This document shows, in pieces, positions 14,913 to 24,692 of a DNA stretch of 64,000 nt. Source of the stretch: JBEPTX01 sp041691795. GTDB taxonomy: Bacteria; Patescibacteriota; Saccharimonadia; Saccharimonadales; Saccharimonadaceae. The position numbers were made by a program, and so were the translations under genes. The number at the start of each line of letters is the position of its first letter. Within the stretch, counting starts at the first letter, position 1. The notes under the pieces were generated by a model that was not told the DNA's origin, did no database searches, and was given only the letters and a program-made list of their open reading frames with translations. Location of the stretch: the NCBI GenBank assembly GCA_041691795.1, contig JBEPTX010000001.1, positions 434,001-498,000 of the forward strand. Reading direction: 5' to 3'.

Positions 14913-17069
14913 ATGAACTCATTACTCCGACTCAAAAACCACCACATTCTCACGAGCGCTTTTGTAGCGTGTTTTGTGATGGCAGTTTTTGTCGCTATTG
15001 CCGCGCCAAGGGTTGGGGCAACTTCTGCCGCTGGGTTTAACGCAGGCAGAATCATCGAGGATACCGTGTTTACAAATACCTCATCAATGAATGCACAGCA
15101 GATTCAGGATTTTTTGAATTTTCAGAACCCCAACTGTGACACCCAGGGGACTCGGCCATCAGAATTTGGTGGAGGCACCCGAGCTCAATGGGGAGCAGCC
15201 CATGGTCATCCCGCCCCTTTTGTCTGTCTAAAAGATTATAGCGAAAACAGCCAAACAGCTGCGCAGATTATCTTTGCGACGGCTCAACAATACCAAATCA
15301 ACCCTCAAGTCCTGATTGTTCTGCTGCAAAAGGAGCAAGGGCTGGTACTCGACACCTGGCCACTCGACACGCAGTATCGCACAGCGACCGGCTATGGATG
15401 CCCAGATACTGCCCCATGTGATAGCCAATATTATGGGCTTACCAATCAGCTACAGTGGTCTGGCAAAATGTTCCGGGCGATTCTGAACAATAGCCCTACG
15501 TGGTATACGCCATATATCTTGGGCAACAACACCATTCAGTGGAGTCCAGATGGTGCCTGCGGATCGAGTACCGTCAACATCGAAAATCGCTCAACTCAGG
15601 CACTCTATAATTACACCCCCTATCGCCCCAACCAAGCTGCGCTCAACGCTGGCTACGGCGCAGGTGATAACTGTAGCGCCTACGGAAACAGGAACTTCTA
15701 TCTCTACTTTATTGATTGGTTCGGCAGCACGTCGGGCCGACCTTTCGATGCTCAATATATTCAACAGAGTGCTTATCCAAACATGAAGCAAAACGATACT
15801 AAGCAAGTTTTTATTGAAATGCGTAATGTAGGGACAAACTTTTGGAAAGACCAGACAACTTCGTTCCCAGGCGCGCCCGCGATCAAAGTAGCCACGGCCG
15901 CTCCAATCAACCGTGGCAGTTATTTCCAAGATGGTAGTTGGGTGGCATACAACCGCCCGACTGCGACACTTGCCGCGGTCTACGAATCGGACGGCACGAC
16001 ACTTGCGAGCGATCAGCACACTGTGTTCCCTGGTCAATTAGGGAAATATGTCTTTACACTACACTCGTACGATAACACGCCCCAGGCCGTCTATAGCGAT
16101 TGGTATCAATTAGTTGCCGAGGGTGATCCAGGTTGGGACATTCGTGGTGGCAAGTTCTTCTTGAATGTGAATGTTAACAACACCATGAGAGCAGCCGCAT
16201 TTCACAAAGAAAGCGCTTTTCCTGTTGCCAACCCAGGTACCAAAAAGAACCTATTCTTTGAATTTCAAAACACTGGCACCCTGCTTTGGAAAGACCAGAC
16301 AACTTCGTTCCCAGGCGCGCCCGCGATCAAACTTGCAACGTCAGGACCAGTCAATCGGCTTAGTTACTTCCAGGATCCAACCTGGCTATCAGCTAGTCGA
16401 CCGACGGGCACTTTAGCCGCGGTCTACGAATCGGACGGAACGACACTTGCAACCGATCAACACACTGTGTTCCCTGGTCAAATTGGGCGCTATGGATTCA
16501 CTGCAAATATCCCCTCTTACATAGCGACTGGCACCTACCGCGAATGGTTCCAATTGGTTGCCGAAGGTGATCCAAGCTGGAATATGCAAGGAGGTGCGGC
16601 GTTCCTAGACATTACAGTAAATAGTAATCCTCAGGCAGCTTTTGTGTCCCAAAGTCCCTATCCAACCATAACGGCAGGCCAGAAAAAGACTGTTTATTTC
16701 CGTTATAAAAACACAGGCAACGTACTATTCAATTCCAATAGTCCAGCTGTTCATACCTCACTCACGACAACGCTTAGTTTCGCCACAACAACACCAATCA
16801 ATCGAGCAAGCGCGTTCGTTGACTCAACTTGGACATCAGCAAGTCGACCAAATACTAAATTCTCGAATGTCTATACCGACAGCGGATCGACCAAATCAGG
16901 TGACCAAATGACTGCTTGGCCAGGCCAAGAATTTACCTACGAGTTTGTCCTAAATGTGCCTCTAGGCACCGCACCTGGTATCTACCGCGAATGGTTCCAG
17001 CCTGTCCGCGAAGGGGCGTACCCCTGGGATATCGGCGGCACTGTTTTCCTAGACGTAACAGTTAATTAA
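14913..17069 (+). CDS. Secreted lysozyme-like wall protein with three NBR1/Ig-like repeats
   Basis: The 718-residue protein has a signal peptide (about 1-37, ending PRVGATSA) and an N-terminal region (about 45-280) with NPQVLIVLLQKEQGLV, whose Glu fits the catalytic Glu of lysozyme-like transglycosylases. Three beta-rich repeats of about 125-148 residues follow, each with a Y-P core, R-N-x-G-T-x-x-W, N-R-x-S-x-F, and an ending like Y-R-E-W-F-Q-x-V-x-E-G; these resemble NBR1-type Ig-like domains. Repeats 1 and 2 share identical 47-base stretches 444 bases apart, so their duplication is recent or gene-converted. Its stop overlaps a convergent glycosyltransferase by 4 bases. Enzyme activity is inferred. 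Confidence 0.75.
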   Translation: MNSLLRLKNHHILTSAFVACFVMAVFVAIAAPRVGATSAAGFNAGRIIEDTVFTNTSSMNAQQIQDFLNFQNPNCDTQGTRPSEFGGGTRAQWGAAHGHPAPFVCLKDYSENSQTAAQIIFATAQQYQINPQVLIVLLQKEQGLVLDTWPLDTQYRTATGYGCPDTAPCDSQYYGLTNQLQWSGKMFRAILNNSPTWYTPYILGNNTIQWSPDGACGSSTVNIENRSTQALYNYTPYRPNQAALNAGYGAGDNCSAYGNRNFYLYFIDWFGSTSGRPFDAQYIQQSAYPNMKQNDTKQVFIEMRNVGTNFWKDQTTSFPGAPAIKVATAAPINRGSYFQDGSWVAYNRPTATLAAVYESDGTTLASDQHTVFPGQLGKYVFTLHSYDNTPQAVYSDWYQLVAEGDPGWDIRGGKFFLNVNVNNTMRAAAFHKESAFPVANPGTKKNLFFEFQNTGTLLWKDQTTSFPGAPAIKLATSGPVNRLSYFQDPTWLSASRPTGTLAAVYESDGTTLATDQHTVFPGQIGRYGFTANIPSYIATGTYREWFQLVAEGDPSWNMQGGAAFLDITVNSNPQAAFVSQSPYPTITAGQKKTVYFRYKNTGNVLFNSNSPAVHTSLTTTLSFATTTPINRASAFVDSTWTSASRPNTKFSNVYTDSGSTKSGDQMTAWPGQEFTYEFVLNVPLGTAPGIYREWFQPVREGAYPWDIGGTVFLDVTVN

Positions 17070-18376
17070 AGCTGTTTAATAAGTGCTTTTGTTGAGTCAG
17101 CCCATGAATATGGCTTGTATTGTTTGGTGATGGTCGCACGTTGTTTCTCACTGGCACTTTTGCTGGCGTAGACATGCATTTTTCCCATCAAAGCTCGTGT
17201 ATCGTATGGCGAAACGTAGTCAACCAATTTGTCATCAATCTCCGTCATAGATGACGTATTCGACGCGATCACGGGTGTACCATACGCAAGCGATTCAGCA
17301 ATTGGTAACCCCCAACCTTCGTATTGTGATGGATAGACTGTGTAGAGTGCGTGTTGGTATAACCAAGCTAATTCACGATCACCAACGCTACTAAGAATCT
17401 TTATTTTATCCTTTACCTGTAGGTCATTATTGATAAAATAAATTGCATCACTCGTCAGCCAACCTGGCTTGCCGATGATATACATTGTTGGTAGATCGAT
17501 GCCTTCTTGTGCAGCAAGCTTGTACGCAAAGTAGATATCTAGATGGTTCTTGCGAGCCTCGATTGTCCCCACACATAGGCCAAATGAATCGGTCGTGACA
17601 ACTGATGGTCGAGTTGCCTCGGCACGTGGGAGATCATCGCCAAGGCGAAATGTCGTAATCTTTGCAAGGTCGATAAATCCAAGCTCATCCGCATAGTTGC
17701 GAAGATCTTTTTCGGTCGATTTCGAGATAGGAAACAAGTAATCAGCGATCGTTAGAATATCGAAAAGATACAACGAAAATCGATCTGTCAGACCAGGACC
17801 AAAGGTATGTTGTTGGTACACAGGAATCAGATCATATACGACAAATGCGAGCTTGAGACCGTAATTTTTTTTTAATTCAGCGAGCGCAGCAAGGTATTTA
17901 TCGTCGTCCCATGCTCGTCCGGCACTTATCAGAATATCTGTCGCCTTGAAACTCTTAAATTCATGCTCACTGCTATCGAGTTTGATCGCAGGCGCAGCAA
18001 CAGTTTGTCGTTTGATCGTGTGGTAGACTTTTTTGCCAACGCGTTTTATGAATTGCTTGTGGGTTGGTGTAATTCTGTCACGAATTGCCAAAGGAAGTCG
18101 TCGATATATTCGCTTGGCACGATCTTTGTAGCCACTCCCCGGCGTTGTCTCAACTGACATATCCGCGTCTTCCTGAACAACTGGCGGTGTATACATATCA
18201 ACTGTCGTTTCGCAGAAATAACCTTTTGGTGAATTAAAGGTAACATACGTCACATCAGTTGTATCAATACCAGCAATACCATCACTCAAGCCTTGGACAA
18301 CCCGCTGGACTCCGGTCAAATGACCAGACCAATTATTGAATTCTGTGAGGTCGATAATAATTCGTTGCTTGGTCAT
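17066..18376 (-). CDS. Family 4 glycosyltransferase
   Basis: This 436-residue GT-B protein starts MTKQRIIIDLTEFNNWSGH, followed by LTGVQRVVQ, the usual glycan-acceptor region of polysaccharide GT4 enzymes. The C-terminal half has LCVGTIEARKNHLDIYFAY and YPSQYEGWGLPIAESLAYGTPVIAS with the E-x7-E donor site. It is the last gene of the minus-strand polysaccharide run that begins at 22241 and shares a one-base TAATG junction with the gene before it. It probably adds one sugar of the exported polysaccharide; donor and linkage cannot be read from the sequence. Confidence 0.88.
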   Translation of the reverse strand: MTKQRIIIDLTEFNNWSGHLTGVQRVVQGLSDGIAGIDTTDVTYVTFNSPKGYFCETTVDMYTPPVVQEDADMSVETTPGSGYKDRAKRIYRRLPLAIRDRITPTHKQFIKRVGKKVYHTIKRQTVAAPAIKLDSSEHEFKSFKATDILISAGRAWDDDKYLAALAELKKNYGLKLAFVVYDLIPVYQQHTFGPGLTDRFSLYLFDILTIADYLFPISKSTEKDLRNYADELGFIDLAKITTFRLGDDLPRAEATRPSVVTTDSFGLCVGTIEARKNHLDIYFAYKLAAQEGIDLPTMYIIGKPGWLTSDAIYFINNDLQVKDKIKILSSVGDRELAWLYQHALYTVYPSQYEGWGLPIAESLAYGTPVIASNTSSMTEIDDKLVDYVSPYDTRALMGKMHVYASKSASEKQRATITKQYKPYSWADSTKALIKQL

Positions 18377-19590
18377 TATATTGTCTCCAATTTGTCGCTA
18401 ATACTCGCCAACGTATGGTGCCATTGCACTTTTTCAGCGAGTTTTTTTTCTGTATCTGTTCGTTCTTTCTTTGGCTCCGCAATGCTTTTTGCCAGTGATT
18501 TTCGAAAAGCGATAGGGTCATTTGTAATAGTAATATTTGGCAGCTTTTCGAACAGTTCATTACCCCGAAACGCCGTTCTGGTTGCAACAACTTTTTTATC
18601 AGCCAATATCGCTTCGGCGGTTTTAAGATTCGAACCGCCACCTTCAGTAATAGGAAGAATGATCACATCTGACATTACCAGAAGTGCAGACAGTGCCTGG
18701 TCACTCACTCGACCTAGTGGTATCACCCTTTTCGCGAAACAAACTTGAACATAGTTCTCTTTTTTGGCCATCTCATTCATGATCATATCCGATACGCCAC
18801 CAACAAGAAGCAATCGTGTATCAGCACCCAGAAAACCAATCTTTTGACCAATCATTTCCATGTAACCACTCAAATTTGGCGGATGTCCCGAACCAACAAA
18901 TAGGACAAGCTTTTTGACACCTTGTTTAACAAAACGCCGCTTCCATTTGTCCATTTCATCCTGTGCGCCAGTCGTCTTATCAATCCCATTGGCGGCAATG
19001 ATGACGTCTTTGGCACCCATCTTTTTCAATTTAACGGCATCCGCTTCAGTACACGCGATACTCCAGACAGCTTCTTTGATAATACTCTCTTCAATCGCTT
19101 TCACTTTAGCGACGATTTCATCGATTTTTTGTTTTGGTGGATGGTTTTCGGAATTTTCTAGAATGCTTCGTTTTAATTCGAATTCGATATTTTGCGATCC
19201 GTAGACTATGGTTCCAGTCCAATTCATATCATGTAAAATCTGACGAATTGATGGGTAAATAAACATCTGTTCAAAGTGAATAATATCCGGTTTGAAATCC
19301 GCTATCTTGGCGCGTAGTCTATCTTTAATTGCGGGTAATTCACCGATCGCGTTACCCAAGATGATATCGCTAATATAACCAGCATCAGGCGCGTGCTGAT
19401 AATCAGCCCAACGAACAGCAATATCATCACTTGATGCATCACTATAAAAATCATCCATATAGACAGCAATATACTCGACATGATTACCACCATGTCCATA
19501 TTGTTGTACGATCGCCGCGGTTCGCTTCTGACCACCATGCTGTGGCTTTGCAATCGGATACGTACCGAGAACGAGGATGTTTTTAGTCAT
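18376..19590 (-). CDS. Family 4-like glycosyltransferase
   Basis: The 404-residue GT-B protein starts MTKNILVLGTYPIAKPQHGG, followed by QKRTAAI, a typical N-terminal acceptor-side loop. The C-terminal part has LVLFVGSGHPPNLSGYMEM and ILPITEGGGSNLKTAEAILA, a donor-side motif where the first Glu of E-x7-E is followed by G-G-G-S-N-L-K. This variant is common in GT4 enzymes of surface glycan loci. It overlaps the preceding glycosyltransferase gene by 8 bases and the next one by 1 base, indicating one transcript. Confidence 0.85.
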   Translation of the reverse strand: MTKNILVLGTYPIAKPQHGGQKRTAAIVQQYGHGGNHVEYIAVYMDDFYSDASSDDIAVRWADYQHAPDAGYISDIILGNAIGELPAIKDRLRAKIADFKPDIIHFEQMFIYPSIRQILHDMNWTGTIVYGSQNIEFELKRSILENSENHPPKQKIDEIVAKVKAIEESIIKEAVWSIACTEADAVKLKKMGAKDVIIAANGIDKTTGAQDEMDKWKRRFVKQGVKKLVLFVGSGHPPNLSGYMEMIGQKIGFLGADTRLLLVGGVSDMIMNEMAKKENYVQVCFAKRVIPLGRVSDQALSALLVMSDVIILPITEGGGSNLKTAEAILADKKVVATRTAFRGNELFEKLPNITITNDPIAFRKSLAKSIAEPKKERTDTEKKLAEKVQWHHTLASISDKLETI

Positions 19591-21157
19591 TCTTTAGCTC
19601 CTCCATAACTTTCGCTTTAAGCTCTTTGTTTCCTTCGCCAAACTCGTCGGTAAAACGTGTAGCGACTTCAGCCTGAGTTGTGTTAGCAAATAGTATCTCA
19701 TCACCAGGTGATGCTAGTGCGTAGCTATAGCCAGATCGCTTGGTATAAATGACTGTTCGGTCGGATCGTTTCGACTTTTTTGGTGCGTCAACAATGTCGC
19801 TAAAACGCAGGAAATAATTGAATATCAGTGGTAATTGATTGGCGTTTCTTGTATCTTCAAATCCCGTATCAATCGAAAGCATGATGCGGCTCTGTTTGTA
19901 ATAGCGTTTGATGAGTGGTGAAAGTGTTTTGAGCGTATCTAAATCACCGGTCTGTTCAACAATAATAGTTCTGCTACCAGATTTCTCTTTGTTTGTAGCC
20001 TCTACTGTTGGCAATGTGTCCAACATCACACGCGCACTTCTTTTCCAGGTAAATTTATCTTTGATCTTTTTATATACATTCTTTTTGCTATCGATTGGGC
20101 TCATTGCTGCATCTGTAATTGCGCGCGCAATCGCATCAACATCAAATGGATCAAAGAAGTGGAAAGCGTCTTTTGATATTTCTTTGAAAACAGGAATTGA
20201 TGAACAGGCAACTTTTTTGCCGTAGCCAACTGCCTCTAGTACAGGTAGCCCTAGACCTTCGTCGAGTGATGCAAATACAACTAATTCGGCATGGGCATAC
20301 AAATTATGAAGTTCATCGTCGCTTACTTGGCCAGCCAACTCGATATTAGGCGAAAGTGCCTGCATCCGCTTGATGTTATTTGGTGAATAGAATGATGTGA
20401 TGACAAGCTTGTAGGTATCACCAAATTTTGCGTTAAACAGATCAAATCCACGAATTGCACGCAGCATGTTTTTGTGTGGCGAATCACCACCAGGTAACAA
20501 AATATATTTGTATGGCCTCGGTGATTCTTTGTGTGTCGTGCGTTGCCCGCCACTCAAAAAATTAGGAATTTCGGCACCATCAATATTAACGATATCTCTG
20601 TCCTCGAAACCAAGATATTCGATAAGATCTGACTTCACCGCATCCGATATCGACAAGATTTTGTCTGCGTCGTACAGAAACTTAAAGCGCGAGAAATATT
20701 CTCGATCAGGGAAGTAATTATGGAACACTTCCCAGGCTTTGAGTGGGATCAGGTCATAGGCAATACAGACGTTGACGGTCGTGGTTGGATAGGCAGGCTG
20801 ATAGTCAAAGCTAAAGATAGAGGCCATTAAAAAGATTGATCCCTCTAGGCCATTATCGAGGACAAATCGGTCAAAGATCGCTTGATTTCTTTTCTCGACG
20901 ATACCCGAAAGACCCTTTGGGAAATCAAGAAAATGCAGTTCGGCATCTGGTGCGACCTTTGCAAGGGTTTCTTGTTTCTCTTCTTCAAACTCAAAATTAT
21001 TGCTCAGCAAAATAATCACTTTTGGAGGATTGTCATTGGCGTAGACGCCAGATAGCAGCGATAACATGTAGCGCCCCATACCTCGCGACCAAGCCTTCGT
21101 TTGAAGTAATTGTCCATCAATAATTAGGGTTTTTTGTGCTTGTTTTGACGCGTTCAT
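19583..21157 (-). CDS. Family 4 glycosyltransferase with extra C-terminal domain
   Basis: The 524 residues include a GT-B core to about residue 375 (start TLIIDGQLLQTKAWSRGMGR; donor side ILLPGGDSPHKNMLRAIRG and FASLDEGLGLPVLEAVGYG). About 150 further residues contain a stretch RTIIVEQTGDLDTLKTLSPL and a basic segment, forming an additional domain that I cannot name. Related enzymes extend O-antigen chains. The ATG overlaps the stop of the FkbM methyltransferase gene, giving tight coupling. The extra domain may hold a second activity or a partner-binding site. Confidence 0.85.
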   Translation of the reverse strand: MNASKQAQKTLIIDGQLLQTKAWSRGMGRYMLSLLSGVYANDNPPKVIILLSNNFEFEEEKQETLAKVAPDAELHFLDFPKGLSGIVEKRNQAIFDRFVLDNGLEGSIFLMASIFSFDYQPAYPTTTVNVCIAYDLIPLKAWEVFHNYFPDREYFSRFKFLYDADKILSISDAVKSDLIEYLGFEDRDIVNIDGAEIPNFLSGGQRTTHKESPRPYKYILLPGGDSPHKNMLRAIRGFDLFNAKFGDTYKLVITSFYSPNNIKRMQALSPNIELAGQVSDDELHNLYAHAELVVFASLDEGLGLPVLEAVGYGKKVACSSIPVFKEISKDAFHFFDPFDVDAIARAITDAAMSPIDSKKNVYKKIKDKFTWKRSARVMLDTLPTVEATNKEKSGSRTIIVEQTGDLDTLKTLSPLIKRYYKQSRIMLSIDTGFEDTRNANQLPLIFNYFLRFSDIVDAPKKSKRSDRTVIYTKRSGYSYALASPGDEILFANTTQAEVATRFTDEFGEGNKELKAKVMEELKND

Positions 21158-22179
21158 TTCATGGCTCCTAGTAGTTTATTGCCCACTTTTGCAAAAACAG
21201 TATAGATGATTAAAACGAATCGAATCAGCTGCACTTTTGAACTTATGATTCTGACATTTTTTGCTAAACGACCATTATTACCGCTACTGATATTTTGTTT
21301 AATCTTGGCACGAAGAATCACTCGCTTGAGGGTAATGAGTTCATGCTGCAGACCACCATGAATGGCAGCATCGAGACCAAGCAAGCTCCATTTAATCGCT
21401 TGTTTGGCGCTCGTTTTTTCGGTTTTCACAGGGATTGCTACTTCGTTGAAACAATCCTCGCTAACACTCACTTTGTCCGCATTTGAAATGAACGGAACAA
21501 TTTTTGGATAATGCATCAGAACTTGCTTTGGAAACGAAAATTCCTTGGCACGTTTTGACTCTTCGGTTGCATAATAATTGTTTAGTCCGTCATCAAAAAC
21601 AAGTTTGTATCGATTCTTTTCTAGAATAGGCCGCCAATCTTTTTCGATATGATCCGCTTCAACACAAACAAGTTCAGGGCGGTATTTTTTCCAGTCATTA
21701 CCTTCGATAACTTCGTATTCATATCCCTCTACATCAATCTTGAGGAAATCGATCTTTTTATTCTTTGCCGTTTCCGCCAGAATCGTCTCAAGGGTTTCAA
21801 CCGGAGTTTCTATATCAACATAATCCTGCTTGAATTGATCATAATATTCATCCTTGTCGGATTTCATTTTTTCCGAGAATGTAGATAAGCCATCCGCGTT
21901 ATTATATTGCCTTAGCAACGCTTTTCCTTTTTTATTCGAGACGCCTTTTACAACGACGATGTCTTCGGGTCTGTCGACTTTGAGTAAATTGCTTAGTTCT
22001 TTGTTCGGTTCGATATCAACACCACGCCAGCCCTTTTCATAAAAAAGTTTGGTGACAGAATCTATCGTCGGATGATTTGCACCAACATCAACATAAAAAC
22101 CTTCAGTTTTACCATCAAAAAAAGCATCCATAATGACATCTTCTCTGTTTTGAGCATACGAAGTGGTATACGAGCTCAT
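21154..22179 (-). CDS. FkbM-family SAM-dependent methyltransferase
   Basis: The 341-residue protein has the FkbM/Methyltransf_21 core: SYAQNREDVIMDAFF, the SAM-binding glycine loop GFYVDVGANHPTIDSVTKLF, WRGVDIEPN, then IDFLKIDVEGYEYEVIEG and PELVCVEAD. These enzymes O-methylate sugars or other small acceptors. The last 100 residues are basic and lack the core motifs. It is the first full gene of the downstream half of the polysaccharide run and starts in an ATGA overlap with a 21-codon upstream ORF. Methyl capping of the glycan chain is a reasonable inference given the Wzt with C-terminal domain in the same run. Confidence 0.87.
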   Translation of the reverse strand: MSSYTTSYAQNREDVIMDAFFDGKTEGFYVDVGANHPTIDSVTKLFYEKGWRGVDIEPNKELSNLLKVDRPEDIVVVKGVSNKKGKALLRQYNNADGLSTFSEKMKSDKDEYYDQFKQDYVDIETPVETLETILAETAKNKKIDFLKIDVEGYEYEVIEGNDWKKYRPELVCVEADHIEKDWRPILEKNRYKLVFDDGLNNYYATEESKRAKEFSFPKQVLMHYPKIVPFISNADKVSVSEDCFNEVAIPVKTEKTSAKQAIKWSLLGLDAAIHGGLQHELITLKRVILRAKIKQNISSGNNGRLAKNVRIISSKVQLIRFVLIIYTVFAKVGNKLLGAMK

Positions 22180-22241
22180 CGTTCACCTAGTTCAATGACG
22201 AGGCATTCCCTCTTTAGTGCGCCGCTTACGGTCTTATTCAT
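22176..22241 (-). CDS. 21-residue upstream ORF, translationally coupled to the FkbM gene
   Basis: ATG 22241 is followed by 20 further codons (MNKTVSGALKREC, then LVIELGER) and a TGA that overlaps the ATG of the FkbM gene as ATGA. A good Shine-Dalgarno (AGGAG) lies 6 bases before its start, while the FkbM start itself has none. It may be a short leader peptide that lets ribosomes reach the methyltransferase start. The peptide matches no family I know. Confidence 0.5.
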   Translation of the reverse strand: MNKTVSGALKRECLVIELGER

Positions 22242-22349
22242 GATATTCTCCTGCTCCCTAATGCCACATTGTCAAATATGAAGTCTCGACTACTCGCGTA
22301 ATCTTTACGGCATGTATATATAGTATCAATTTTTACCCTCACAGAAAAG

Positions 22350-23480
22350 TTATATCTCAAGCTTTTCTATGACACTTTGCAGTTTGCTAGCCGATGCTTC
22401 CCACGAAAAACGACTCACAAATGCATCCTCGGATGGACGAGTTGTCTGCTGGAGTACGCTCGTGATTCCATTTGCGATATCAACTGTGTCGTTAGGGTCA
22501 AAAAAGACCGCTTTACCTTCGTACAATTCTTTGTGGACAGCAATATCGGACAGGGCAATGGGAACATGCTGAGACAGCGCTTCGAGCGGGGGAATACTAA
22601 AGCCTTCATAGAATGAAGGGCTAATCACTGCTTTGGCCTGCGATCGTATAGCGGTCAATTCATCATTGCTCACAAAGTTTTCAGGTATGACAATCTGACA
22701 GCCGTTTTTTCGCGCCGCATCAATGGCTTGGTATATTTCCCCATTACTCCAGCCGTCGGCACCGATAATGACAAGTTGATAATTATCTCTGATTTTCTGT
22801 GGAGTTGCATCGAAACCTTCGATAAGACCCTTTAGATTCTTGCGAGGTTCAATATTACCGACAAATAACAGATAGTTCTTTGCCAGATTATACTTAGTGA
22901 GTACTTTTTTTGCCGCCTCTTTCTCTATCATAGGCGTCGGTTTGACGCCACAGTAAATGATCTCGATCTTGGCAGCCGCGGTTCCTAACAATTCCTCAAT
23001 TCGGCTTTTTGAATAGTTTGAAATCGTCGCAACGACATCGGTGCGGCTCGTCCATTTATTGATGTATTTTGTCAGATACTTTCTATTTTTCTCCTGTGCA
23101 AATTCTGGGAAATCAATAAATCCAAGATCATACACATAGGTAATCGATCGAGATCTCGCTAGTGGAAAATTACGATAGTTAAAGAATATATACGTGCCTT
23201 TTCCGAGCAGGAGATCAAGTGGCGGCATCGTACCCGTCCTCAAAAAAACTTCCTGAATTTTATTAGGCGCAGGAATGGTGACAATTTTAATTGGCAGACC
23301 CTTGAATTTTTCGGCCAGTAATTTCTTTTTGCGCAGTGGAACAAAGCCAATCAGTGCATGTGTGTCCAAAAAATCTTGCTTCTGACAGAGTGCCCTGACT
23401 GTTTCTTCCGCGACCTTACCTACGCCGCTTGGCCGAGCAGCTGCCAGTGGCAACGCGTCAAAGAAGACTTTCTTTTTCAT
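22350..23480 (-). CDS. Family 4 glycosyltransferase
   Basis: The 376-residue GT-B enzyme starts KKVFFDALPLAAARPSGVGK. The donor side has LLFVGNIEPRKNLKGLIEG and SPSFYEGFSIPPLEALSQHV with the E-x7-E pattern. The motif order matches mannosyltransferase-type GT4 enzymes of O-polysaccharide loci. It begins 5 bases after the Wzt gene and is followed by a 108-base gap before the small upstream ORF, which separates it from the FkbM-led half of the run. The substrate is not determinable. Confidence 0.88.
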   Translation of the reverse strand: MKKKVFFDALPLAAARPSGVGKVAEETVRALCQKQDFLDTHALIGFVPLRKKKLLAEKFKGLPIKIVTIPAPNKIQEVFLRTGTMPPLDLLLGKGTYIFFNYRNFPLARSRSITYVYDLGFIDFPEFAQEKNRKYLTKYINKWTSRTDVVATISNYSKSRIEELLGTAAAKIEIIYCGVKPTPMIEKEAAKKVLTKYNLAKNYLLFVGNIEPRKNLKGLIEGFDATPQKIRDNYQLVIIGADGWSNGEIYQAIDAARKNGCQIVIPENFVSNDELTAIRSQAKAVISPSFYEGFSIPPLEALSQHVPIALSDIAVHKELYEGKAVFFDPNDTVDIANGITSVLQQTTRPSEDAFVSRFSWEASASKLQSVIEKLEI

Positions 23481-23485
23481 GGGCC

Positions 23486-24691
23486 TTAGCTGACCTTTTT
23501 GAACTTCATTTTAACTTCAGGATTGATACTATAGGGGTTACCCGGTTCTCTATCAACCACAAAGTTATTAGCATCCTTCCACCAATCACAGACATCGACG
23601 CCATTTTCGTGCACGAATGCCACATCAACAAAGAAACGACCGACGTTCAGGATATTAGGAACTGTCCATTCGACTTCAATATCTTGGCCAGCAGTCAGCT
23701 TCCTAACTTTTTGACGCAGCAACGTTGAGTTGTTCCCCATTAATATCGTGCCCGATTCGTTCTTGATGCTGTAGCCAATGACTGCACCTGATAGATCTTT
23801 ATTGATATGTGCTTTTGCCCTAATAATCAGCTCTGCATCCTCGGCCCGTACCACAGGATTAATCACTTCAACGCTGGTAAACTTCGCGAATTCATTCCCC
23901 CAACGGTCCTTACCAGCTTCTTCTTGCTTGTTAGTATTAGAGTCAGAGAAAAGTTTACTATAGGCAACCGATATCTCCTCTGGATCGCCAATTTGTTGAA
24001 TCTCGTTTTTCTCGATCAGCACTGCTCGATCACAATATTCGCGCACAGCGGTCATGTCGTGTGTCACAAAAACGACAGTGGTATCACTGCGCTTGATGCT
24101 CTTGAAGTACATGAAACATTTCTTCTGGAAGTCGCTATCGCCCACTGCTAACACTTCGTCGACAATCAACACCTCGGCATGTGCCCGAGTCGCAACAGCA
24201 AAGGCCAAGCGCACTTGCATACCAGATGAATAGTTCTTGAGTTTCTGATCCATAAATCGCTCAAGTTCAGCAAATTCGACGATACCGTCGTACATTTCGG
24301 CGATTTCATTCTTGGTAAACCCAAGCAGCGCGCCGTTCAGGAATACGTTTTCACGACCAGTGAGTTCTGGGTTAAACCCAACGCCAAGTTCAATAAACGG
24401 CACTATCTTGCCTGATGTCGCAACATCCCCACTCGTTGGCTGGTAAATCCCCGCGAGGATTTTAAGTAATGTACTCTTGCCGCTACCGTTACGACCAACG
24501 ATCCCGAAAAACTCTCCCTTTTTGATCTCAAACGAAATGTCTTTCAACGCGTGCTGAACCTCAAATGTTTTCACCCTTGGCTTCATGAATCCTGTCACCA
24601 AAGATTTAAGTGAATTACTTTTCTCGTGTGGCAATTTAAAGTTCTTGTAGACTTTGTGAACTGTTATGGCAATTTCATCGCTGTGAATCAT
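23486..24691 (-). CDS. wzt: ABC transporter ATP-binding protein with C-terminal glycan-recognition domain
   Basis: From ATG 24691 (GGAGG 9 bases upstream) the protein has 401 residues. Residues about 1-240 form an ABC ATPase: Walker A GIVGRNGSGKSTLLKIL, signature YSSGMQVRLAFAVA, Walker B ILIVDEVLAVGD-like, and the H-loop FVTHD. Residues about 265-401 are a beta-rich Wzt C-terminal domain, which in known systems binds the modified end of the polysaccharide. It powers export of a finished lipid-linked chain together with the permease gene directly upstream (gap 1 base). A longer in-frame reading to 24766 overlaps the permease and is not supported. Confidence 0.92.
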   Translation of the reverse strand: MIHSDEIAITVHKVYKNFKLPHEKSNSLKSLVTGFMKPRVKTFEVQHALKDISFEIKKGEFFGIVGRNGSGKSTLLKILAGIYQPTSGDVATSGKIVPFIELGVGFNPELTGRENVFLNGALLGFTKNEIAEMYDGIVEFAELERFMDQKLKNYSSGMQVRLAFAVATRAHAEVLIVDEVLAVGDSDFQKKCFMYFKSIKRSDTTVVFVTHDMTAVREYCDRAVLIEKNEIQQIGDPEEISVAYSKLFSDSNTNKQEEAGKDRWGNEFAKFTSVEVINPVVRAEDAELIIRAKAHINKDLSGAVIGYSIKNESGTILMGNNSTLLRQKVRKLTAGQDIEVEWTVPNILNVGRFFVDVAFVHENGVDVCDWWKDANNFVVDREPGNPYSINPEVKMKFKKVS

Positions 24692-24692
24692 A

